Source: Marinicella litoralis (GTDB lineage Bacteria > Pseudomonadota > Gammaproteobacteria > Xanthomonadales > Marinicellaceae). Taken from it: a stretch of 64,000 nucleotides of DNA. This document shows, piece by piece, positions 26,847 to 35,133 of the stretch; positions within the stretch are counted from its first letter, which is position 1; every line of letters starts with the position of its first letter. The position numbers and the translations under genes were made by a program. Under the pieces are notes generated by a model. It made no database searches and was not told the DNA's origin. It worked only from the letters and a program-made list of their open reading frames with translations. The stretch lies in contig NZ_NIHB01000005.1 of assembly GCF_002591915.1 (NCBI RefSeq), positions 62,001 to 126,000 of the forward strand, given 5' to 3'.

Positions 26847-27530
26847 ATGAATAACAACATATTGATTGTTGAAGACGACATGGCCATACGTGAAATGATG
26901 GCTTTTTCATTGCGCAGGGAAGGCTTTGCAACATTCAAAGCCGCTTCAGGACATGAAGCATTAGAACAGTTGAACCAAGTCAATCCTGATTTAATCGTTA
27001 TTGATTGGGGGTTGCCTGATATGAGCGGTATTGAATTGATAGACATGATTCGCCGCGATGATGTGATCAAAGATGTGCCGATCATCATGTTAACTGCCAG
27101 GGCCGAGGAGGCCGATAAGGTCAAGGGGCTGGAACGAGGGGCTGATGATTACCTGACTAAACCGGCTTCCATGCTCGAACTTATGGCCAGAATCAGGGCG
27201 CATTTACGTCGATCCAAAGGCTTCGAATTAATTCAGAGTTTGGAATTTCAAGGTATTGTTATGAATTCGGATGCCCATGAAGTGAAAATTGATGGGGTGG
27301 CTATCAATTTGAGTTTGACTGAATTTAAGTTGTTGAAATTGTTTCTACAAAATCCCAATAAACTATTGGCCAGAGAACATATTTTGAATCATATTTGGGG
27401 TCGCAACACTTTTGTTGAAGACCGCACTGTAGATGTTCATGTGCTGCGCTTACGTAAGGCGTTAAAAACCCACAACAAGGACCAATGGATACAAACGGTC
27501 AGGGGTGTTGGTTATAAATTAGCCAGTTAG
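26847..27530 (+). CDS. phoB: Phosphate regulon response regulator PhoB-like
   Basis: A 227-residue OmpR/PhoB-type response regulator. The receiver domain 'NILIVEDDMAIREMMAFSLR' contains acidic D10-D11, phosphoacceptor D53 ('VIDWGLPDMSG') and K105 ('LTKPAS'). The C-terminal winged helix reads 'LSLTEFKLLKLFLQNPN' and 'VDVHVLRLRKALK' ending 'VRGVGYKLAS'. An ATG at 26817 would add ten residues, but that codon is only 14 bp from the Pho box and would sit at the expected promoter, so ATG 26847 is preferred. The PhoR sensor gene is not adjacent, which is unusual. Confidence 0.88.
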   Translation: MNNNILIVEDDMAIREMMAFSLRREGFATFKAASGHEALEQLNQVNPDLIVIDWGLPDMSGIELIDMIRRDDVIKDVPIIMLTARAEEADKVKGLERGADDYLTKPASMLELMARIRAHLRRSKGFELIQSLEFQGIVMNSDAHEVKIDGVAINLSLTEFKLLKLFLQNPNKLLAREHILNHIWGRNTFVEDRTVDVHVLRLRKALKTHNKDQWIQTVRGVGYKLAS

Positions 27531-27550
27531 CTTGTTATGAGGATAGGGAT

Positions 27551-27583
27551 TAAAAAAGCCACTGGATTAAAGTGGCTTTTTTA
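27551..27583. terminator. Bidirectional terminator
   Basis: A 13-bp stem (27551-27563 with 27571-27583, loop GGATTAA) with A6 and T6 tracts between convergent phoB and the repeat-protein gene. Confidence 0.85.
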
Positions 27584-27595
27584 TTTGAGTTGGAT

Positions 27596-28825
27596 TCAGT
27601 TAAATGCAATCGATTCAATGTCAGCCCAACGAATCCATTGGTGTTGGTCGCTTGTTTTAACCATCACACCGTTGTTGTCTCGAGAAACACTGCGGTTACC
27701 ATAAGCAAATATTTTTGTATCATCATGCAGCGTTAATTCCACCCCTGAATCGTTGACTCGAGTGAGTTTCTTGATGTTTTTGAATGGGATATGCCGATTT
27801 GACTCATCGACATCAGAATCTAACATTTCAAAAGGACTTTGTTGGTTCAGGTCAAAGGCCATGGTTTCAGCAACGACAGTCGATTCATCCTTCAGTGTGA
27901 TCAGTCCTTTAAGTGGTGATTGGATGGCTTGATAGTCATCGAAATCCATCCATTCAACATCCACTTCTTGAATGGTTAATTTTTGAAATTGAGCCCATCT
28001 GATTTCAATTCTGCCATGGTTGGGATTGTCCAGCCAAATGCCCCGGTTACCATTGTCAACGTCATTGGTGTCTCCTAACATCAAAACCGTACCATCCAGC
28101 AATTCCACCTTCGATTTATTGCCTTTGCGTTCGATGCTTCTGATCTCAGAAAACTTGAGGTTATATTCTTGGCCATTTTCATGCCCATCCAGTTTTTCGC
28201 TGACCATGCGCTCATCCTTGTCCCACATCACTCGGCCTTTTAAAGTACCCAAGTCGGAAGTGATGGTGCCGTATATGGCTTGATCAAACCTTTTGGCATC
28301 ATCAGGTGCTTTAGAAAATTCTATGGAAGACAATTCATCCAAGTCATATTCGATGGTGTCGCCTTCTGGGGTTAAAAAATAAACCTCATCGGATAAGTCA
28401 TTGGTGTCATTGTGTGATTTTATGACGGTGCCATCATGTAAAGTGGCTTGATATAAATCCTTGCTTTCATCAATCGTAAGTTTGGCGATTGAACCAAAGG
28501 GCAGGTTGAAATAAGGTCGCTTAATTTCTTTACCAAAAAATGACTTGAAGGTGACCTGTAAACCGCCAATTCTTGCTTGAGGACCGGGTTGATGGTCTTC
28601 TAGGGCTTCTTTTTCATCGTCAGTCAAATGTTCGACACCTATGGTCGCTATTTTGTTGCCATTATAGACATCGCTCAGAAAAGCTTCTTGGTCGCCCCAG
28701 CGAATGGTGCCGGTGACTTGCTTCCCATTGGTTTCGGTAGCAGTACCATAGATGACTGGCTCGGGGTTGGCAGCCCATATTGAAAAGGCAGTTGAGAGTA
28801 GGCCCAGTTGGATTAATTTTTTCAT
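27596..28825 (-). CDS. Exported protein of three internal repeats, function unknown
   Basis: A 409-residue protein with a signal peptide (residues 1-19, MKKLIQLGLLSTAFSIWAAN). I do not recognise the family. The mature part consists of three related units, about 25-170, 184-287 and 304-409. Each has an early strand pair ('GTIRWGDQEAFLSD', 'GRVMWDKDERMVSE', 'GLITLKDESTVVAE'), a middle 'PFGSIAKLTI', 'KFSEIRSIER' or 'PFKNIKKLTR', then 'LHDGT', 'LLDGT' or 'LHDDT', an asparagine-rich turn, and a closing 'LSSIEF', 'FQKLTI' or 'IESIAF'. The composition is acidic and beta-rich, without cysteines. It probably folds as a three-module beta structure in the periplasm or outside. It is followed by a strong terminator. 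Confidence 0.75.
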   Translation of the reverse strand: MKKLIQLGLLSTAFSIWAANPEPVIYGTATETNGKQVTGTIRWGDQEAFLSDVYNGNKIATIGVEHLTDDEKEALEDHQPGPQARIGGLQVTFKSFFGKEIKRPYFNLPFGSIAKLTIDESKDLYQATLHDGTVIKSHNDTNDLSDEVYFLTPEGDTIEYDLDELSSIEFSKAPDDAKRFDQAIYGTITSDLGTLKGRVMWDKDERMVSEKLDGHENGQEYNLKFSEIRSIERKGNKSKVELLDGTVLMLGDTNDVDNGNRGIWLDNPNHGRIEIRWAQFQKLTIQEVDVEWMDFDDYQAIQSPLKGLITLKDESTVVAETMAFDLNQQSPFEMLDSDVDESNRHIPFKNIKKLTRVNDSGVELTLHDDTKIFAYGNRSVSRDNNGVMVKTSDQHQWIRWADIESIAFN

Positions 28826-28906
28826 GTTGTATTTACTTGTTAACTTTAATGATTATGTCAGACTCTTGCTTGAATTACATGTAACAAAAGTCCTGATTGA
28901 GGGTGA

Positions 28907-29641
28907 TTAGGGCGATTGGTTTATCTGTTGCCATTTTTTGTCCCGATGTTTGTACAGTAGATAGCTGCTGGGGCCAAGCAAGGCATAAGTAAATCCAGTC
29001 AGCGGCAGCCATTGATCTGATACCAGCATGGGGAAAATGAATGCCAAAGCACAGACGGTCATCATATTCAATCGCATCATGATTTCTGTGCGGGTATGGA
29101 ACATTTCATAGTCAGACAGTTTTAATTCCTTTTGACGGTTCAAAGCATGCTTATACAGCGCCAAAAAGATCAGCGAGATAAGAAAAAAACCAGCAGCAAA
29201 ATATAAGAACAATATCCTCAACTCATCATAGTTACTTAAATTATACTGGCTGGGTAAATAGCCATCAGTGAGCCAGGCAAATAAACCCTGAAACATCATT
29301 TTCAAGGGATAAATGAATATCAACATGACTACCAACAAACTGCTGGATAAGAACACAGTCTTGCCATCTTCTAGGCCAAATTGCTTGCTCCAGGTGGCGT
29401 GAGAATGCCAAACAAAAACCAGTTGCGCCACACTCAAAACAAATCCAGGTATGTATTTTGATATTTCTATCAGTTCGGGCACGCTTCGTGGAATTTGGTC
29501 AATTGAAATGACCAGCATGGTCACCGCAAAAGCAAAGGCGGCATCGACAAACACCTCAATTCGAGTCATGTTCATGCCGCGCTGGCGAAAACCTTTTTCT
29601 GTTGGACAATCGGCCAGGAACTCGTCTTTCAATGCTTGCAT
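28907..29641 (-). CDS. TMEM175-like (DUF1211) membrane protein
   Basis: A 244-residue membrane protein whose first segment, 'RIEVFVDAAFAFAVTMLVIS', matches the RxxxFxDAxFAIAxTLL signature of the TMEM175 potassium-channel family. About six membrane segments are expected (near 30-48, 62-80, 92-115, 145-165, 190-207, 212-230). The usual FSD motif is FVD here. Bacterial members form tetrameric channels conducting K+; channel function here is inference. It lies 48 bp after uvrA on the same strand. Confidence 0.7.
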   Translation of the reverse strand: MQALKDEFLADCPTEKGFRQRGMNMTRIEVFVDAAFAFAVTMLVISIDQIPRSVPELIEISKYIPGFVLSVAQLVFVWHSHATWSKQFGLEDGKTVFLSSSLLVVMLIFIYPLKMMFQGLFAWLTDGYLPSQYNLSNYDELRILFLYFAAGFFLISLIFLALYKHALNRQKELKLSDYEMFHTRTEIMMRLNMMTVCALAFIFPMLVSDQWLPLTGFTYALLGPSSYLLYKHRDKKWQQINQSP

Positions 29642-29689
29642 GTTATTAATTGTAGCCTAAACCAAAGTTGATTTGGGTCCATAATCTGC

Positions 29690-32524
29690 TTAATCTTTTG
29701 CCAGAACTGATTTTAAGAATGCACCCGTATGGCTTTTTTTCACCTTAACCAAATCCTCGGGTGTGCCAGTGGCAATGATTTCACCGCCACCATTGCCGCC
29801 TTCAGGGCCTAAGTCTATGACCCAGTCGGCGGTCTTAATGACATCCAAGTTGTGTTCTATCACCATGATGGTGTTGCCATTGTCGCGCAGTCGATGCAAA
29901 ACTTTCAATAATTGTTTGATGTCAGCAAAATGCAAGCCAGTGGTGGGTTCATCCAATATATAAACGGTTTTGCCCGTGTCACGTTTCGATAATTCTTTGG
30001 CCAGTTTAACTCGCTGGGCTTCACCGCCAGACAGGGTGGTGGCATTTTGTCCCAAAGTGATGTAGCTCAAGCCCACATCCAACAATGTTTGCAATTTGGT
30101 CGCAATGGTGGGAATCGCAGAAAAGAATGGCAGGGCATCTTCAACGGTCATGTTCAGTACTTGATATATATTTTTGCCTTTATATTGAACATCAAGGGTT
30201 TCCCTGTTGTACCTTTTGCCTTTACAGGTGTCGCAAGTTACATATACATCTGGTAAGAAGTGCATTTCAACTTTAAGCAATCCATCGCCCTGACAGGCTT
30301 CACAGCGGCCGCCTTTTACATTGAAACTGAACCGCCCAGGTTTATAACCTCGGGTTCTGGCTTCTGGGGTGTTGGAAAACAGGTCTCTGATGGGGCCAAA
30401 TAATTGTGTATAAGTGGCAGGATTGGATCTGGGTGTTCGTCCAATGGGTTTTTGATCAATGTCGACCACTTTGTCAAACAAGTCTATGTTTTCAAAGCGT
30501 TCGTATTTCTGCGCTTGGTGAGAAGCTCGGTTCAAATGATTGGCCAGCACTTTGTAGACGGTTTCATTGATTAGGGTGGATTTGCCTGAACCAGATACCC
30601 CGGTGATACAAGTTAATAATCCGGTGGGAATTTCTATGTCGACCTTTTTGAGGTTATTGCCGCTGGCCCCGTACAGTTTAAACATTTTGTCTTTATCGAC
30701 CGGCAAACGTTTTTTCGGGATGTCAATTTTCAGTTTGCCTGTGAGGTATTGTCCGGTGATGGAGTTGGGGTTATTACAGATTTGTTCGGGGGTGCCTTGA
30801 GCCACAATATTGCCACCATGTACACCTGCACCAGGTCCAATGTCGACCACAAAATCTGCCATCCTGACAGCATCTTCATCGTGTTCTACCACGATAACGG
30901 TGTTGCCTAAGTTTTTTAAATTAACCAAGGTTTTCAATAATTTTTCATTGTCTCTTTGGTGTAACCCAATCGATGGCTCATCCAATACATACATCACCCC
31001 AACCAAACCGGCTCCAATTTGTGAAGCCAACCGAATCCTTTGTGCTTCACCACCTGACAAGGAATCGGCTTTGCGATCGACTGTTAAGTAGTTCAAACCC
31101 ACATTGACCAGGAAACTCAATCGTTCTTTGATTTCCTTGATGATTTTTTCAGCAATTTGCGCCTTTTGTCCAGTTAATTTAATCTCTTCAAAATGTTTCA
31201 ATGCACCGGCAATTGACAAAGCGTTGATCTTCGGCAAGGGCACATCATTAATGAATACATTGCGTGCACTGCGGTTCAGTCTTTGGCCTTCACAAGACGG
31301 GCAGGCCTTTTTGCTGATGTATTTATTCAGTTCTTCACGCACCATGGATGATTCTGTTTCTTGGTAGCGTCGCTTCATGTTATTCGCAATGCCTTCAAAA
31401 GGATGGTTGCGTTCGTACTGGCCTTTGTCGCTGTAATAGGTGAATTTGATGTTTTTATCACCGCTGCCGAAAAACAACACATCTTGAATTTTTTGTGGCA
31501 AGTCTTCTAATGGTGTATTGACGTCAAAATCATAGTTTTTGGCCACCGCTTGTAACAATTGAAAATACCAGCCATTGCGTTTATCCCAACCACGGACCGC
31601 GCCGTCAGCCATTGATAAAGACTTATTCAATATAATGCGTTCTGGATCAAAAAATTGACTCACACCCAAACCATCACATTCAGAACAAGCCCCATTGGGT
31701 GAATTGAATGAAAACAACCTGGGTTCGAGTTCACTGAGGGAGTAATTACAAACCGAACAGGAAAACAATGAACTGAACAACATCTCTATGGGTTCTTCAT
31801 CCTTGGCTTCATCAAATGAAACCACCATGGCCAAGCCTTCAGAAAGCGACAGCGCCGTTTCAAAAGATTCCGCCAAGCGCTGGGTGATGCCTGCTTTGAC
31901 TTTGAAACGATCAACCACAGCTTCAATGTGGTGTTTTTGTTTGGGATTCAATTGTGGTAAGTCGTCAATGTTGTACATGGCGCCATCAATGCGCACCCTG
32001 ACAAAACCACTGCCACGAAGTTGTTCTAACAACAGAACATGTTCACCTTTCCGATTGCGTACCACCGGCGCCAACAACATGAGTTTGCGTCCTTCATCCA
32101 GGGCCAGGACTTTGTCCACCATCTCAGACACTTCTTGTGCTTCCAATGAAATACCGTGATCCGGACACCGAGGGGTGCCTATCCTGGCATACAGTAATCG
32201 CAGGTAATCATAGATCTCTGTGATGGTGCCGACGGTAGACCGGGGGTTGTGAGAAGTGGATTTTTGTTCAATTGATATCGCAGGAGATAAACCTTCGATG
32301 TGGTCTAAATCGGGTTTGTCCATCATCGATAAAAATTGACGGGCGTATGCCGATAAGGACTCCACATAACGACGTTGTCCTTCGGCATAAATGGTGTCGA
32401 AAGCCAGTGAGGATTTGCCCGAACCCGATAAGCCGGTGATCACAATGAATTTATCACGGGGTAGGTCGATATCTATGTTTTTTAGGTTGTGCGTTCTGAC
32501 GCCGCGTAGCGAGATTGTTTTCAT
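29690..32524 (-). CDS. uvrA: Excinuclease ABC subunit A
   Basis: A 944-residue ABC-type ATPase that detects bulky DNA lesions with UvrB in nucleotide excision repair. Two ATPase halves are evident: Walker A 'GLSGSGKSS' (31-39) and 'GVSGSGKST', and signatures '[12 protein letters not shown]' and '[12 protein letters not shown]'. Two zinc modules are '[16 protein letters not shown]' with 'CSEC', and '[10 protein letters not shown]' with 'CDTCKG'. Length is standard (E. coli 940). ATG 32524 is chosen; the frame opens at a TTG nine bases upstream. I see no clear LexA box in the 156 bp upstream. Confidence 0.97.
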   Translation of the reverse strand: MKTISLRGVRTHNLKNIDIDLPRDKFIVITGLSGSGKSSLAFDTIYAEGQRRYVESLSAYARQFLSMMDKPDLDHIEGLSPAISIEQKSTSHNPRSTVGTITEIYDYLRLLYARIGTPRCPDHGISLEAQEVSEMVDKVLALDEGRKLMLLAPVVRNRKGEHVLLLEQLRGSGFVRVRIDGAMYNIDDLPQLNPKQKHHIEAVVDRFKVKAGITQRLAESFETALSLSEGLAMVVSFDEAKDEEPIEMLFSSLFSCSVCNYSLSELEPRLFSFNSPNGACSECDGLGVSQFFDPERIILNKSLSMADGAVRGWDKRNGWYFQLLQAVAKNYDFDVNTPLEDLPQKIQDVLFFGSGDKNIKFTYYSDKGQYERNHPFEGIANNMKRRYQETESSMVREELNKYISKKACPSCEGQRLNRSARNVFINDVPLPKINALSIAGALKHFEEIKLTGQKAQIAEKIIKEIKERLSFLVNVGLNYLTVDRKADSLSGGEAQRIRLASQIGAGLVGVMYVLDEPSIGLHQRDNEKLLKTLVNLKNLGNTVIVVEHDEDAVRMADFVVDIGPGAGVHGGNIVAQGTPEQICNNPNSITGQYLTGKLKIDIPKKRLPVDKDKMFKLYGASGNNLKKVDIEIPTGLLTCITGVSGSGKSTLINETVYKVLANHLNRASHQAQKYERFENIDLFDKVVDIDQKPIGRTPRSNPATYTQLFGPIRDLFSNTPEARTRGYKPGRFSFNVKGGRCEACQGDGLLKVEMHFLPDVYVTCDTCKGKRYNRETLDVQYKGKNIYQVLNMTVEDALPFFSAIPTIATKLQTLLDVGLSYITLGQNATTLSGGEAQRVKLAKELSKRDTGKTVYILDEPTTGLHFADIKQLLKVLHRLRDNGNTIMVIEHNLDVIKTADWVIDLGPEGGNGGGEIIATGTPEDLVKVKKSHTGAFLKSVLAKD

Positions 32525-32680
32525 GTTGGTCAAGAGTCAATCAAACCCATCATTTTAACTAAAATAGGTGAACGGCATGTGGGTAAATTAAATATATTTG
32601 TATTCAGTGCCCCATGTATTGATTGACAAGCCATGAACGGATAATATGTATGGGTTATAATCATTCATTTGGACTGAAAT

Positions 32681-32854
32681 ATGAGTCGAAAATCATTGGT
32701 ACTGTTTGCTTTGGCCTTATTTGCTTTGGCGCTATATGCGGCAGGCTTTAAAACCGGCACTTTTGTTTTGTTTGCTGCGGCAGTGGTGGTTGAATCGTGG
32801 TTTTGGTTTAAATTTTTAAAAAGCAGACAGTCAAAAAAATCTAAAATGGATTGA
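32681..32854 (+). CDS. Small two-helix membrane protein, hypothetical
   Basis: A 57-residue reading frame from ATG 32681 to TGA 32854. The product starts 'MSRKSLVLFALALFALALYA', has a second hydrophobic segment ('GTFVLFAAAVVVESWFWFKF') and a basic tail ending 'KKSKMD'. A perfect TATAAT lies 20 bp upstream of the ATG. I do not know the family. The hydrophobic-pair layout and positive ends fit a genuine small membrane protein; the opposite-strand frame over it has no such order. Confidence 0.55.
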   Translation: MSRKSLVLFALALFALALYAAGFKTGTFVLFAAAVVVESWFWFKFLKSRQSKKSKMD

Positions 32855-32918
32855 TCCATCTATTCACAGCTTAAGATCAATCAGAATAAGTGCTGAATCA
32901 AGGGTTATTAATTAATTT

Positions 32919-33134
32919 ATGTTGGTAAAAATAGCGGTTCCAGTTTTCAGGTGCAAAGAAGATGAAAATATCTTTTTTTCGCGCTTATATGACCTGTCTG
33001 GCTTTGACCAAATCATCAGCAAAGGAGGGCAATTGTACTTAACCCTGGTCGATGTGGATGAGCAAGAAACGGAGGCAGAAATTCAAGAAATATGTGCTGC
33101 TTGGGGCGCCGTGTTTGAAGTTTTAAAATACTGA
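32919..33134 (+). CDS. Small hypothetical protein, 71 residues
   Basis: A soluble-looking small protein starting 'MLVKIAVPVFRCKEDENIFF' and ending 'AAWGAVFEVLKY'. It has one cysteine in each half, no signal peptide and no membrane segment. I do not recognise a family. It lies 64 bp after the small membrane protein gene, in the same direction, and is followed by the convergent tetR gene 22 bp away. Confidence 0.55.
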   Translation: MLVKIAVPVFRCKEDENIFFSRLYDLSGFDQIISKGGQLYLTLVDVDEQETEAEIQEICAAWGAVFEVLKY

Positions 33135-33156
33135 TTGATTAAATCCATCTTCTGAT

Positions 33157-33783
33157 TCATGGTTTGGCTTTATGACATTGATTGAGACCTTCAAAAAATT
33201 GGTTGATGAGTTTTGTCCCATCCTTTTTAATGTTGATCAGTTCAAGCCCACTGAGGTACTCAAACAAAAGGCCTTTTAAAAAACAATGTAAGGTTAAAGT
33301 CAGTATTTGAGGATCGGTCTTTGGGTTCAGTTGTTTCCTTTGTATGGCCCTTTCAAAATATTGTTCAAATAATTTCAAACTGTTTAACTTTTTGTCTTGG
33401 TGGGTTTTTTTGAATTGAGCCAAATGTCCAGAATAGTCACATTCAAAGAACAGTTTCATGATTCGTGTTTTGGTCTTATTTTCATCTAAGTTGTTTAATA
33501 GCTTGATACAAAGCAGCTTTAATTGACTGATGGGTTCTTCGGTGTCATGTTCCAAATCTTCTAGTATCAATTGAATAAAAGGTTCGTGCAACAAGCCGTG
33601 TAAGGCGTCGAAAATTTCAGGTTTGTTTTTGAAGTGCCAGTAGATGGCACCGCGTGTCACTGCAGCTCGTTTGGCTATTTCATCCAAGGAGGTGTTGAAA
33701 TACCCCTGTTCTGAAAAACAGTCCAATGCCCCAGTCAAAATTTTCTCTTTGGTTTTTTGTGCTTCTTCTTTGGTCTTTCTCAT
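33157..33783 (-). CDS. TetR family repressor of the adjacent RND pump
   Basis: A 208-residue AcrR-like TetR regulator. The N-terminal helix-turn-helix reads 'ILTGALDCFSEQGYFNTSLD' then 'EIAKRAAVTRGAIYWHFKNK', followed by a helical ligand-binding domain. It is divergent from an RND adaptor-pump pair, the classical acrR-acrAB arrangement. ATG 33783 (MRKTKEEAQ) is preferred: the in-frame ATG at 33822 lies inside the palindromic operator and promoter of the pump. It is expected to repress the pump and itself until a ligand binds. Confidence 0.9.
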   Translation of the reverse strand: MRKTKEEAQKTKEKILTGALDCFSEQGYFNTSLDEIAKRAAVTRGAIYWHFKNKPEIFDALHGLLHEPFIQLILEDLEHDTEEPISQLKLLCIKLLNNLDENKTKTRIMKLFFECDYSGHLAQFKKTHQDKKLNSLKLFEQYFERAIQRKQLNPKTDPQILTLTLHCFLKGLLFEYLSGLELINIKKDGTKLINQFFEGLNQCHKAKP

Positions 33784-33812
33784 ATTGACAAGTTTAACAG
33801 AAGTCAGATTGA

Positions 33813-33841
33813 TTGACAACATACATCCATGTATGTATAAT
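33813..33841 (+). promoter_or_regulatory. Consensus promoter with operator in the spacer (RND pump)
   Basis: TTGACA (33813-33818), a 17-bp spacer and TATAAT (33836-33841) form a perfect consensus promoter towards the pump genes. The inverted repeat ACATACAT-CC-ATGTATGT (33819-33836) fills the spacer. Its half-site ACATACAT also occurs in the E. coli AcrR operator, although the spacing differs. It explains repression by the divergent TetR protein. Confidence 0.85.
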
Positions 33842-33969
33842 TAAATTTTTTAACTATAACTGCGTTTAAAGCAGTTTGTAAAAGCAAAATCACATGAATT
33901 GTTGACTCTTAATATCTGAATTAACAAGACAGACAAGTCGTTCACCCATTACACAATGAGAATTAGAAA

Positions 33970-35130
33970 ATGAAAAACAAGATTGTCCTATTGATCATCA
34001 TTACATTGTTGGCCATTGCTGGATATTGGATTTATAGCCATTATTTCAATGTGACCCAATCACCACAAAATGGATCGGCAACAATCATGAAGGTCAATGT
34101 GACTGCTGTAGAAGTCCATCCTGAAGATGTCACCATGAAAATAGTGCTGCCTGGCAGAACAGCGGCTTATAAACAGTCTCAAGTGAGGCCACAAGTCAGT
34201 GGAATCATTAAACAGCGCATGTTTAAAGAAGGGTCACTGGTTGAAAAAGGGCAGCAATTGTATCAGCTGGATGGTGCCCGTTATGAAGCCAATTTGCGCA
34301 GTGCCAAAGCCAATTTACAAAGTGCCAAAGCCAACTTCAAAGCCATCAAGGCCAGGTACAATCGGATTTTGTTGTTGATTGAGAAAAAAGCCGTCAGCCA
34401 ACAAGATTTGGATGATGTTGAAGCGCAACTCGATCAAGCCAATGCAGCCATTTCAGTGGCTGAAGCCAATGTGGCATTGGAACAAATAAATGTGGATTAT
34501 AGTCACGTTTATGCACCCATTTCTGGACGCATTGGTAAATCAAATTTAACCGTTGGTGCATTGGTTACGGCTGGTCAAGCAGACAGTTTAGCTACCATCA
34601 CTCAATTGGATCCTATCTATGTTGACATGCAAGTGGCCGGTACAGAATCCGTGTGGGTACAGCAACAAATCAGTTCTGGTGCAGCAATCGAAGTGGCATT
34701 AAAGGGACAAGGGTATGAGGCATTCACCGGCGTTTTAGAATTTTCAGATGTCACAGTCAACGAAACCACGGGTTCAGTAGGACTTCGTGCGCTGATGGAT
34801 AACAGCGAAGGTGGTTTATTGCCAGGTTTGTTTGTTAATGCAGAGATTAACCTGGGACAACAAAAGCATATATTGGTGCCACAAAGGGCCACTACACGAA
34901 ACCCGTCTGGAGAACTTGTTGTCTGGTTGGTCGGGCCTGACAACCTGGCCAAGCCACAGGTCATTCAAGTCAATAAGGCACAAGGAAATTCTTGGATAGT
35001 GACTGCCGGCTTGAAGGCTGGTGATCGGGTCGTGGTTGAAGGTTATCAAAAATTACAGCCTGGTTCTGAAGTTATCGTGTCAAACTGGGACCATGAGTCT
35101 GTTTCAAATACCAAGGATCTCAGGGGATAA
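33970..35130 (+). CDS. RND efflux periplasmic adaptor subunit
   Basis: A 386-residue membrane-fusion protein of the AcrA/MexA family. It has an N-terminal membrane anchor (residues 4-22), a lipoyl/barrel-sandwich half ('GRTAAYKQSQVRPQVSGIIK'), an alpha-hairpin (about 105-160, 'YEANLRSAKANLQSAKANFK') and the returning half 'VDYSHVYAPISGRIGKSNLT'. AcrA and MexA are lipoproteins, but there is no lipobox cysteine here. It bridges the inner-membrane pump to a TolC-like channel, which is not encoded nearby. It is controlled by the TetR promoter and lies three bases before the pump gene. Confidence 0.92.
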   Translation: MKNKIVLLIIITLLAIAGYWIYSHYFNVTQSPQNGSATIMKVNVTAVEVHPEDVTMKIVLPGRTAAYKQSQVRPQVSGIIKQRMFKEGSLVEKGQQLYQLDGARYEANLRSAKANLQSAKANFKAIKARYNRILLLIEKKAVSQQDLDDVEAQLDQANAAISVAEANVALEQINVDYSHVYAPISGRIGKSNLTVGALVTAGQADSLATITQLDPIYVDMQVAGTESVWVQQQISSGAAIEVALKGQGYEAFTGVLEFSDVTVNETTGSVGLRALMDNSEGGLLPGLFVNAEINLGQQKHILVPQRATTRNPSGELVVWLVGPDNLAKPQVIQVNKAQGNSWIVTAGLKAGDRVVVEGYQKLQPGSEVIVSNWDHESVSNTKDLRG

Positions 35131-35133
35131 TTT

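Noticed and set aside
32665-32859. A 64-residue minus-strand frame over the small membrane protein gene
   Set aside because: The plus-strand frame has an ordered two-helix layout and a nearby promoter element; the minus frame has neither.
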